54,552 nucleotides of DNA, taken from assembly GCA_910588555.1 (NCBI GenBank), contig CAJUPC010000014.1:1-54552 (forward strand), in the 5' to 3' direction. The notes below the pieces were generated by a model. That model worked only from the letters and a program-made list of their open reading frames with translations. It did not search any database and was not told the origin of the DNA. Made by a program: the position numbers and the translations under genes. How positions within the stretch are numbered: position 1 is the stretch's first letter; each line of letters begins with the position of its first letter. Source of the stretch: Candidatus Gastranaerophilales bacterium. Lineage in GTDB: Bacteria > Cyanobacteriota > Vampirovibrionia > Gastranaerophilales > Gastranaerophilaceae. This document shows positions 47,821 to 54,552 of this stretch, piece after piece.

Positions 47821-49041
47821 TTATTGAACTGCCAGCGACTGTCCGCTTGTCATTTTAGTTAAAACTTCAATTGCTTTTTTCAGTTGAACATCGTTTTTGT
47901 TTTTAACATCTTCTTCGGTAAGTTTTACTTCAATGTCAGGTGTAATACCTTTTTTGTTAATATCAGTACCGTTCGGAGTTAAGTATTTTTGGATTGTAAT
48001 ATTTATACCTGCGTCATACGGAAGTTTATTAATTTCCTGAACAAGACCTTTACCGAAAGATTGTTCACCGATGATTACAGCTCTGTGGTTGTCTTTCATA
48101 GCACCTGAGAAAATTTCCGACGCTGATGCTGAACCTTTGTTGATAAGAACAACAACAGGTTTTTTGGTATAAGTACCTGCAGAAGCTCTTTGAGTTTCTT
48201 TATAACCGTCTCTGTCAACAGTACTTACGATTGTTCCGCCGTCTAAGAACATATCAGAAATATAAATCGCATTTGTCAAAAGTCCGCCGGGATTTGAACG
48301 AAGGTCAACGATAAAACCTTTTTTATTTCTGTTGTTGTTCAAAATTGTTCCGAACTCATTTGCCGCATTTCTGCTGATAAAAGAACTTAATCTGATATAA
48401 CAGAAATCATCGGGCAATTTAGCTTCTAAAGGCAGTTTTTGAGAAATTGATTTAATTTCGATTTCAGCACGTGTAATTGTATATGCCTTAGGTTGTGCGT
48501 CTTTGCGTTTTACAAGCAAAGTAACCTGAGTACCTTCCTTACCTCTGATTTTGTCTGCCGCTTTGTCAACAGTAATACCTTTTGTACTCACGCCGTCAAT
48601 TTCAAGAATTTCGTCGTCAGCAAGAAGTCCTGCTTTTTCAGCCGGTGTGTCTTCAATCGGAGCAATAACCATTAATTTACCGTCTTTAACACCGATTTGA
48701 ATACCAATACCTTTTAAAGAACCTTTGATTGAGCTTGTTTCATCTGCAAATTCTTTGGGGTCCAAAAATTTAGTATAAGGGTCATTCAAACTTGCAACCA
48801 TTGTATTAATAGCAACGTATGCATCATCATTTGTCAAAATTTTACTGTCATACTTGTGACGCCATTTTGCCCAATCCTGATCATTATTTGTCTGGTCAAC
48901 GAATTTGTTATTAATAAGTCTCCAGACATTATCGTACAAATCAACGGGGCTGTAAGCAAATACGTTATCACGTATAACCCACCCTGACAATAGCAGGAAC
49001 GCTCCTAAAAATATTAAGCTTTTTTTCATAATTTTTCTCAC
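47821..49041 (-). CDS. ctpA: C-terminal processing peptidase (S41 family)
   Basis: A 406-residue exported serine protease. Signal/anchor SLIFLGAFLLLSGWVI, PDZ domain (about 95-165; LKGIGIQIGVKDGKLMVIAP), and peptidase core with the serine in GSASASEIFSGAMKD and lysine in GEQSFGKGLVQE, the Ser-Lys dyad of CtpA/Prc. It trims periplasmic proteins. GGAGG lies 5 bases before GTG 49041, so I prefer it to ATG 49053. Confidence 0.94.
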   Translation of the reverse strand: MRKIMKKSLIFLGAFLLLSGWVIRDNVFAYSPVDLYDNVWRLINNKFVDQTNNDQDWAKWRHKYDSKILTNDDAYVAINTMVASLNDPYTKFLDPKEFADETSSIKGSLKGIGIQIGVKDGKLMVIAPIEDTPAEKAGLLADDEILEIDGVSTKGITVDKAADKIRGKEGTQVTLLVKRKDAQPKAYTITRAEIEIKSISQKLPLEAKLPDDFCYIRLSSFISRNAANEFGTILNNNRNKKGFIVDLRSNPGGLLTNAIYISDMFLDGGTIVSTVDRDGYKETQRASAGTYTKKPVVVLINKGSASASEIFSGAMKDNHRAVIIGEQSFGKGLVQEINKLPYDAGINITIQKYLTPNGTDINKKGITPDIEVKLTEEDVKNKNDVQLKKAIEVLTKMTSGQSLAVQ

Positions 49042-49156
49042 TATTTCCTCCATTACTCTTAACCTTTGTGCATAACTTTAATTATTAAGATGTAATTTCA
49101 ATAAAAAAGTTTCCGAGTATAAGAATATAATAGCATAATTATTCAAAAAAGTGAAT

Positions 49157-49318
49157 TCAAGCTTTATTTTTTTCTTCGTTTAAAATCAAATATGCCATTA
49201 AATCCAATCTCGATAAGACTTCCGCATAATTGTCAATTGAGATTTCCATACTGCTCTTAAAACTTTCTTTTGCAATTTCAATTGATTTGATAACATCTTT
49301 TGCGATTTCTTTTCTCAT
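49157..49318 (-). CDS. Small protein of 53 residues, unknown
   Basis: ATG 49318 follows GAGGT at 9 bases. The peptide is one or two amphipathic helices: MRKEIAKDVIKSIEIAKESF then AEVLSRLDLMAYLILNEEKN. No family recognised, but the frame, ribosome site and helical pattern support a real gene between alkD and ctpA. Confidence 0.55.
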   Translation of the reverse strand: MRKEIAKDVIKSIEIAKESFKSSMEISIDNYAEVLSRLDLMAYLILNEEKNKA

Positions 49319-49411
49319 ACTTTATTTACCTCATATTAAATTAACATGATTATTTATAACATATTATTAAAAATAAATCAAGTAAAAAGGAAATAATATT
49401 AATAAATTACA

Positions 49412-50092
49412 TTATGATTTTATATATTTTTTAAGTTCTTCCTTGGTGCTATTGTCCACTCTATAAGACTCACGGATTTTTTGGATACATTTATTATATG
49501 TTTGTTTATCAAGGTTTGAATTTTTAAGATATGTAAATGTCTTTTCGGGAAACTTCACAAAGCACACTGAAACAGCCCAAGCTGCACCCATTTTTGCATA
49601 ATATCTATCATCTTTGAATTGGTCAGTAATTTCCAAAATCCTGTCTATATAATCTTCTTCAATAAAATGCGATAAAAGCATGACAAATCCAAAGCGTATA
49701 TCGTATTCCTCAGCGGATTTGAAATAAGGCTGAATAAAATCCCACACAAGTTTTTTATTTCTTTTAGTGAATTTTAATCCGTTGCAAAAACTGTCACAAA
49801 CCGACCAATTATTAATTTTCGGTACAAAACTTTTTACATACTCCAAAATTTTTTCAGGCTTATCTTTTATAAGCCCTATAACCATGCCTTGAAGCATAAC
49901 TTCTTCCATAAATTCGCAATCATTGCACTGCAAAAAATTTTGCCAGTCTTCACCGTCATAGATTTCTTTTGCAATTTTCCTTAAAGTCGGAAGCCTTACT
50001 CCCAATACATTATCAATGTTAGGAATTAATGCAGCGGAAAACTTTTTGTAATCTTTTTCAGCTTCTTTTAATATACGCGCTTTAATATTCAT
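49412..50092 (-). CDS. alkD: AlkD-like DNA alkylation repair protein
   Basis: A 226-residue all-helical HEAT-like protein of the AlkD family: DNVLGVRLPTLRKIAKEIYD near the start, MLQGMVIGLI, NNWSVCDSFC (WxxCD is the family signature with the catalytic Asp) and YYAKMGAAWAVSVCFVKFPE. AlkD removes positively charged alkylated bases without flipping them. It starts one base after the ispF stop and is probably cotranscribed. Confidence 0.9.
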   Translation of the reverse strand: MNIKARILKEAEKDYKKFSAALIPNIDNVLGVRLPTLRKIAKEIYDGEDWQNFLQCNDCEFMEEVMLQGMVIGLIKDKPEKILEYVKSFVPKINNWSVCDSFCNGLKFTKRNKKLVWDFIQPYFKSAEEYDIRFGFVMLLSHFIEEDYIDRILEITDQFKDDRYYAKMGAAWAVSVCFVKFPEKTFTYLKNSNLDKQTYNKCIQKIRESYRVDNSTKEELKKYIKS

Positions 50093-50093
50093 A

Positions 50094-50570
50094 CTAAACT
50101 TTCTTCAGTAAAACAACAGACTGAGCTTCAATAGCCAATTCTTGCCCGACAGCGTCCATTTTTTCATTTGTTTTTGCCTTAATAGAAAGTTGGTCATTTT
50201 CAATTTCTAAAATATTACACAAAACCTCTTTCATTTTTGGAATATACGGCATCATTTTCGGTCTTTGAGCAATAATATTACTATCGATATTTTCTATAAC
50301 ATAATTCTTTTCTTTTATAAGCTTAAAAACATTTTTCAAAAGCACTGTGCTATCAGCGTTTTTGTATAAATTATCGGTGTCAGGAAAAAGAGTCCCGATA
50401 TCAGACAGGCACAATGCACCGAGCAAGGCGTCAATAATTGCATGAATTAAAACATCCGCATCTGAATGTCCTAGCAAACCTTTTTCATGCGTCAATTTTA
50501 CCCCGCCGATTATTAAATCTCTGCCTTCTGTTAACCTATGAATGTCATATCCCAAACCTATTCGATACAT
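50094..50570 (-). CDS. ispF: 2-C-methyl-D-erythritol 2,4-cyclodiphosphate synthase
   Basis: A 158-residue enzyme of the MEP isoprenoid pathway. Metal ligands Asp9 and His11 are in GLGYDIHRL and the third is in LGHSDADVLIHA (about 43). DIGTLFPDTD and the late KAKTNEKMDAVG complete the family pattern. The ATG 50570 is fixed by GAGGGTG; the TTG 9 bases upstream is rejected. Confidence 0.96.
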   Translation of the reverse strand: MYRIGLGYDIHRLTEGRDLIIGGVKLTHEKGLLGHSDADVLIHAIIDALLGALCLSDIGTLFPDTDNLYKNADSTVLLKNVFKLIKEKNYVIENIDSNIIAQRPKMMPYIPKMKEVLCNILEIENDQLSIKAKTNEKMDAVGQELAIEAQSVVLLKKV

Positions 50571-50712
50571 TTTTTGCACCCTCTTTGCTTATATTATCCC
50601 ATAAAATAATAAATAAAATTCGTTTTTACAAAAGTTAATAATTACTAAAGTTTTTCAAAAATGTTCCGACATGAAAACACGTAAAGGTTATACAAATATT
50701 TATGAGGTAAAA

Positions 50713-51390
50713 ATGTCTAACGAAATTTCTGAATTAAATTCTAACTTTAAAAACCGGATGTTAACACATCAGTATCGCACAAATAATTTAAAAGCCTGTT
50801 TCACCTTTTTTGAACCGTCCAAAAAAGAAACTACTAAAGATTATTATCAAACTAAAGGAGAAGAGCTCCATAATAAATGGACTAAAATGTGTCCGAAAAT
50901 TTCTCTAGAATTTTTTGAAGAAATTACCGCAATGGCTGAAAGATTAAATTTTGACTCCGATGACCTTTGCGCCATTATGTTCAGAGAATCAGGGTTTAAA
51001 CCGAATGCACACGGAAAAAATTCTAAAACAGGAGTAGATTATTACGGACTAATCCAAATGGATAAAACGTCATTTACAACAGTTGTAGCACATGCTCTTA
51101 AAACAGAAGGCAAAGATTGTAAACTTGACCCTAATATGACATACGAAAAATATGCAAAATTGCCAAGAGAAAAACAGCTAAAATATTCTGAAGCATATAT
51201 AAAATTTAGAATAGATGAAAAAGGACTTACAGGTAAAAAACTCACAGGCGGTCAATTATGGACACTGATAAATTCTCCTAAAAACATTAATAATCCAAAG
51301 TTTGTAACAAGAAATCAAGCCCGAATTGATAAAGTTCATAAATTACTTACAAAATATGATGATAAACCCCAATTCAACCAAAAGAGCTAA
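50713..51390 (+). CDS. Lysozyme-fold (transglycosylase-like) protein without signal peptide
   Basis: A 225-residue protein. A polar N-terminal region precedes an SLT/lysozyme-like core: catalytic Glu in IMFRESGFKPNAHG (about 92), YYGLIQMDKTSFT and KYSEAYIKFRI. It has no signal peptide or membrane anchor, so if it cuts peptidoglycan it must be exported another way, or it is phage-derived. GAGGTAAAA fixes ATG 50713; the frame is open to 50671. Tail-to-tail overlap of 4 bases with the next gene. Confidence 0.75.
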   Translation: MSNEISELNSNFKNRMLTHQYRTNNLKACFTFFEPSKKETTKDYYQTKGEELHNKWTKMCPKISLEFFEEITAMAERLNFDSDDLCAIMFRESGFKPNAHGKNSKTGVDYYGLIQMDKTSFTTVVAHALKTEGKDCKLDPNMTYEKYAKLPREKQLKYSEAYIKFRIDEKGLTGKKLTGGQLWTLINSPKNINNPKFVTRNQARIDKVHKLLTKYDDKPQFNQKS

Positions 51391-52307
51391 CGATTATCAA
51401 ATCTGTCAGCCAAAAATGTTGATACAAAAGGAATTGCAATATAATAAAGCCCGCCCATAATCAATGCGGGCTTTGCAATTTTTATGCCTTCAATATATTT
51501 TTCAAGTTTAGGTGAATTTTTATTCACAATTTTAAAGTTTCCAATAAATTTTTCTGTAGGCTTTTTAAGCAATCTATCAATTCCATAACTTCCGGCAATA
51601 CAAAGACCTGTAGAAATTCCAGCGTTAAACATCAAAGCTTTTTTTCTGTCCTGCTTTATTTTTTTACTTGTACGTGTCTGCTCAATAAAAGCACCCGTTG
51701 CAAGTGCGTCAGTCAAACATATAATATGCTGTTCAAATTTTGTACCATGAAATTTTTCAGCCATTTTTTGAACAAAATTTGTATCAATTAATTTTCCTAT
51801 CCCTTTTGAAAGATTACCCGTAAAAGAAATATTCTGTGATTTTTTATCTTTTTGCGGAGAAATTTTTGACATTATAGGCGGAATTAAAGCACAGGTCATA
51901 ATTGACTTTGGCACTGCAATTACAAAACCTAAACCTAATTTAAAAAGTTGTGTCGCAAATCCGTATCGTTTAGATTTTGCCAAAGTTTTTTCCCCTGCCT
52001 GCAAGTTTTTTATCGTCGCAGATTTTAAATATCTTAAAGGATTTTCATCAATTTTTTTAACTGCATTTGCAACAGGCAAAGATGCAGCAAGCATTAAGCC
52101 ATAACCAATCGCAGATGAAGCCAGAGATTTTGCACACGCATACTTTTTATTTTCTTTATCAGTTTTTGGAGCTGCAAGAATAGCTGCAGGCCTTGCTATT
52201 GTAGATAAAGCCAGAGAAGCTGTTGCAGTAAATAATGCACCGTTATCAGCGGCAAATTCCAATCCCTTTTTTAATATTTTGCTATTGTAAATCGGCTGTA
52301 CTTTCAT
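51387..52307 (-). CDS. Ala/Lys-rich membrane-associated protein with FTG motif, unknown
   Basis: A 306-residue protein with several moderately hydrophobic segments (FTATASLALSTIARPAAILA, GYGLMLAASLPVANAV, GLGFVIAVPKSIMTCALIP, ALIMGGLYYIAIPFV) and a central NISFTGNLSKGIG. I recognise no function. TATAAT (52316-52321 on the minus strand) ends 8 bases before the ATG, so it is probably leaderless and its promoter collides with that of pnuC. Confidence 0.65.
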   Translation of the reverse strand: MKVQPIYNSKILKKGLEFAADNGALFTATASLALSTIARPAAILAAPKTDKENKKYACAKSLASSAIGYGLMLAASLPVANAVKKIDENPLRYLKSATIKNLQAGEKTLAKSKRYGFATQLFKLGLGFVIAVPKSIMTCALIPPIMSKISPQKDKKSQNISFTGNLSKGIGKLIDTNFVQKMAEKFHGTKFEQHIICLTDALATGAFIEQTRTSKKIKQDRKKALMFNAGISTGLCIAGSYGIDRLLKKPTEKFIGNFKIVNKNSPKLEKYIEGIKIAKPALIMGGLYYIAIPFVSTFLADRFDNR

Positions 52308-52332
52308 GCAAATTCATTATACAATACTCATA

Positions 52333-53031
52333 ATGAAAATCACACAATTTATAAAAAAAGAATTGAAAGGCTGGAAAAGTTTTGAAATCATCGGACTTGC
52401 AATTGTTTTAACTTTAATTTTTGTTAATGCCTCCTTGTTCAAAGATAATCCCGTTGCTGTGTGCTCTGCTGTTTGCGGAATTTTATACACAATAATAGCA
52501 GGTAAGGGCAAAATCTCTTGTTATTTTTTTGGCTTAATGGGCTCCGGATGTTATATTTGGCTGTCATTTACAAATGCATTGTGGGGAAATATGCTTTTGT
52601 ATCTTTGTTATTATATCCCGATGCAAATACTGGGGATTTTTAAGTGGAAAAAACATCTTCAAGCAGAAACAAAAGAAATTATAAAAATTAAACTATCAAC
52701 TCAACAACGTATCAAATACGGAATAATAGGTATTTTAGGCTCATTGCTGACAATTTTAATCCTGATATATTTCAAAGACAAAAGTCCTGTAATCGATGGT
52801 ATTACAACATTTTTATCGATTTTAGGAATGTATTTTACCGTAAAACGCTGTATAGAACAATGGATTATATGGATTATCGTAAACGGCTTGTCGTTTATAA
52901 TGTGGTTGAATTTGGTATTACACGGTGCAAAAACAATAGCGACCGTAATAATGTGGGGAACATATTTTATCCTTGCAATTTATTTTTACAGAGAATGGCA
53001 AAAGGAAATAAAAAAACAAAATTTTTTGTAA
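52333..53031 (+). CDS. pnuC: Nicotinamide riboside/mononucleotide transporter PnuC
   Basis: A 232-residue membrane protein with about seven helices. The family core GKISCYFFGLMGSGCYIWLS (about 58), LYLCYYIPMQILGIFKWKKH and the late IVNGLSFIMWLNL and ATVIMWGTYFILA match PnuC facilitators that import NAD precursors, trapped by phosphorylation. TACAAT ends 7 bases before ATG 52333 (leaderless pattern). Confidence 0.9.
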   Translation: MKITQFIKKELKGWKSFEIIGLAIVLTLIFVNASLFKDNPVAVCSAVCGILYTIIAGKGKISCYFFGLMGSGCYIWLSFTNALWGNMLLYLCYYIPMQILGIFKWKKHLQAETKEIIKIKLSTQQRIKYGIIGILGSLLTILILIYFKDKSPVIDGITTFLSILGMYFTVKRCIEQWIIWIIVNGLSFIMWLNLVLHGAKTIATVIMWGTYFILAIYFYREWQKEIKKQNFL

Positions 53032-53059
53032 TAAAATAAGTTAATAAAAAGGAATATAT

Positions 53060-53713
53060 ATGAAAATTAATGTAGTAAATGAAATAATGACATCTGCGCT
53101 AAATAATTATAAAAAAAATGATACAGTTTTTGTAACTGCGATACGCCAATTTGCAGAAGAAGGTAAAAAATCTCCTACAAGAGCTCATATAGCATTGCAA
53201 GAATATTACAGGAACACTGCAAATACTCTGCTTAACAATGAAAACAAAGCACAAAAACAAACAGACCATTTTTTATCTTCTGCTAAAAAAAATTTATACA
53301 GTCCTATAAGCAGATTGGAAGCAGAAGAGACGGCTGTAACAACAAAAACTGCAATTTTACTACACACAATTAGTGCATTTTCACATCTATCAGAAGTTAT
53401 AGAAAAAGCTAAAGTTCAGCTTTACAATGAAAAAAATTTAATCAACCTTTATCCCAAAACGCTAAAAATACGACGTGCATTGGCAGATAGGATGTTTTTA
53501 GATAAAGTTAAACCAAAATCCGGCTGGGATGATAAAGTAGAAGTATTATCAAGTTTAAAAGATTTTAGAAATATTTATCCTAAAACATATGTTTTACGAG
53601 TAAATTTAATCATAAATCAGCGAGTAAAAGAAGGTGTAACAACACATAAATTAAAATGGTTTGAAAAATTAAAATATAAAAAATTTTTAAATAAAACAAA
53701 TAAAAAGAGATAG
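53060..53713 (+). CDS. Helical protein of unknown function
   Basis: A 217-residue Lys-rich, helical protein without signal or membrane segment. A motif LYPKTLKIRRALADRM near 132 and IYPKTYVLRVNLIINQ near 174 suggests an internal repeat. AAAAAGGAA precedes the ATG. It is 28 bases after pnuC and ends in a terminator, so it may be in that operon. Confidence 0.7.
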   Translation: MKINVVNEIMTSALNNYKKNDTVFVTAIRQFAEEGKKSPTRAHIALQEYYRNTANTLLNNENKAQKQTDHFLSSAKKNLYSPISRLEAEETAVTTKTAILLHTISAFSHLSEVIEKAKVQLYNEKNLINLYPKTLKIRRALADRMFLDKVKPKSGWDDKVEVLSSLKDFRNIYPKTYVLRVNLIINQRVKEGVTTHKLKWFEKLKYKKFLNKTNKKR

Positions 53714-53733
53714 GTTTTAACCTATCTCTTTTT
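53702..53733 (+). terminator. Terminator overlapping the stop codon
   Basis: AAAAAGAGATAGG-TTTTAA-CCTATCTCTTTTTATT; the left arm encodes the last residues and stop of the preceding gene. Confidence 0.9.
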
Positions 53734-53736
53734 ATT

Positions 53737-53810
53737 TAGCAAGGGAGAGACTCGAACTCTCGACCTCTCGGGTATGAGCCGAACGCTCTAGCCAGCTGAG
53801 CTACCTTGCC
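53737..53810 (-). tRNA. tRNA-Met (CAU)
   Basis: On the minus strand GGCAAGG/CCTTGCT acceptor arms (with G-U at 1-72), D arm GTAGCTCAGCTGGCTAGAGC, anticodon loop CTCATAC (CAT), TPsiC arm GAGAGTTCGAGTCTCTC. The CCA end is not encoded. The 1-72 pair excludes initiator tRNA (C-A mismatch). Elongator Met is favoured; tRNA-Ile2 with modified C34 is a lesser possibility. Confidence 0.93.
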
Positions 53811-53864
53811 ATAACTGACGAGATTCATTCTCTCATGAAAAAAAATAAATTTCAAGCACTTTTT

Positions 53865-54551
53865 TTATTTGCATTTACGCTTACCGTTCCAAGAGAGTCC
53901 GTCGCAATGCAAATAGTCCAAATTTTCGTTATATAGAACCCATGCAGTACAGCCCCACCCTTTTGCTTCAGGTACCGCACAGCTATTTGCGGGTTCTTGC
54001 AGTAATGTTCCGGTCGGCTTTAATTGATTATTATAAACATCAAATTCAAACATATCTATTCCCCAGGTATTGGGTCCCTTTTCGCCATTAACATCATAGA
54101 AAACTTCTAAATCAACTGTTATGTCACCATATACATCACCTCCGCCGCGAAATACAAGCGAAGAACCGTCAGCTAAACGAACTTTATAATAATTTTTACT
54201 CGGACTATAGGGGTTACTGCCTCCGTTATTTGAAAGATATTTGTAACCGCCATCTGCATATATACATCCCTTGCCGCTTTCAAGACCGCAGTCTTTTGCA
54301 ATTTTTAAATAGGGTTTAAATATACTGAAAGTCTTTTCTGCTCCCTCAGGTGTCCAAGGAATCAATTCATGTGAATTGTCTATTTTATATAGGTTATAGG
54401 CATTGTTTAAAACAGAATATATCTTTTTTACTTTATTAACAGTAACCTGATCTTGATATTTTTGTATCAACGACGGCATAGTCAACGCCGCAACTATACC
54501 AATTATGCCTAATGTAATTAATATTTCTGCCAATGTAAAAGCTTTTTTCAT
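53865..54551 (-). CDS. Type IV prepilin-like protein (intact)
   Basis: A 228-residue prepilin with a minimal leader MKKA^FTLAEILITLGIIG and Glu5. The globular part has cysteine-bounded loops (CGLESGKGC, CAVPEAKGWGC) and the conserved FYDVNGEKGPNTWGIDMFEF segment of pseudopilins. Unlike the two phase-variable genes it has no G/C tract, so it acts as the always-on comparison. The start lies one base from the window edge. Confidence 0.9.
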   Translation of the reverse strand: MKKAFTLAEILITLGIIGIVAALTMPSLIQKYQDQVTVNKVKKIYSVLNNAYNLYKIDNSHELIPWTPEGAEKTFSIFKPYLKIAKDCGLESGKGCIYADGGYKYLSNNGGSNPYSPSKNYYKVRLADGSSLVFRGGGDVYGDITVDLEVFYDVNGEKGPNTWGIDMFEFDVYNNQLKPTGTLLQEPANSCAVPEAKGWGCTAWVLYNENLDYLHCDGLSWNGKRKCK

Positions 54552-54552
54552 A

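Noticed and set aside
53737..53810. Initiator tRNA
   Set aside because: Positions 1 and 72 pair as G-U instead of the C-A mismatch of initiator tRNA.
1..54552. CRISPR array, prophage or insertion sequence
   Set aside because: No regularly spaced repeats, transposase, integrase, capsid or tail genes were seen. The S74 domain and lysozyme-like protein are single genes, not a phage cluster.

Overview
The window is AT-rich DNA. Its gene content and style fit a gut cyanobacterial relative of the Candidatus Gastranaerophilales (Melainabacteria/Vampirovibrionia) type. This is an inference from four class III prepilins with the ITLGIIGVVAALTMPSL-type helix, PPi-dependent phosphofructokinase, a KorDABC ferredoxin oxidoreductase, the MEP pathway, and the absence of any photosynthetic gene. 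No rRNA or ribosomal-protein marker is present to confirm it.

Layout. 1-2.6 kb: a frame-interrupted prepilin, prs, a possible structured RNA, and a prepilin fused to YadA-head repeats and an S74 chaperone. 2.6-9.3 kb: a sensorless histidine kinase with a REC-GGDEF-like-REC partner, a membrane-anchored small-heat-shock-like protein, an orphan receiver, a lipoprotein/TPR operon and an AcsE-like methyltransferase. 9.5-18 kb: pfp, a 43-codon gene with a hairpin-rich 3' region, HEAT-like and DprA-like proteins, pcrA/uvrD, a Q-rich protein and a glyoxalase. 18-24 kb: grpE-dnaJ-propeller-OMT, then murA. 23.8-28.8 kb: a six-gene signalling operon (GAF/HD-GYP, TPR, two LuxR-type regulators, pentapeptide). 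28.9-34.7 kb: glycosyltransferase, pseudo-M48 protein, AbrB-like regulator, type I toxin-antitoxin candidate 1, slt and manC. 34.8-38.5 kb: second frame-interrupted prepilin, CheR-like protein, HExxH protease with two Xre regulators, and type I toxin-antitoxin candidate 2. 38.5-49.3 kb: glcD, a 1593-residue coiled-coil protein, korDABC and ctpA. 49.4-54.5 kb: alkD, ispF, a lysozyme-like protein, pnuC, tRNA-Met and a final prepilin.

The strongest unusual signals are these. (a) Two prepilin genes carry long G/C homopolymers inside the cleaved leader (9 G and 13 C), and both are out of frame here, which looks like slipped-strand phase variation. (b) Two compact convergent loci each encode a 25-26 residue hydrophobic peptide opposed by a short structured RNA, like Fst/par or TxpA/RatA type I systems. 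Their antitoxin-RNA promoters are nearly identical to each other and to the promoter of one phase-variable prepilin. (c) A pilin-YadA-S74 chimera. (d) Many genes have a -10 box ending 6-8 bases before the start codon, implying leaderless mRNAs, and one gene appears to start at ATT.

All statements rest on reading the sequence. No database search or folding program was run.
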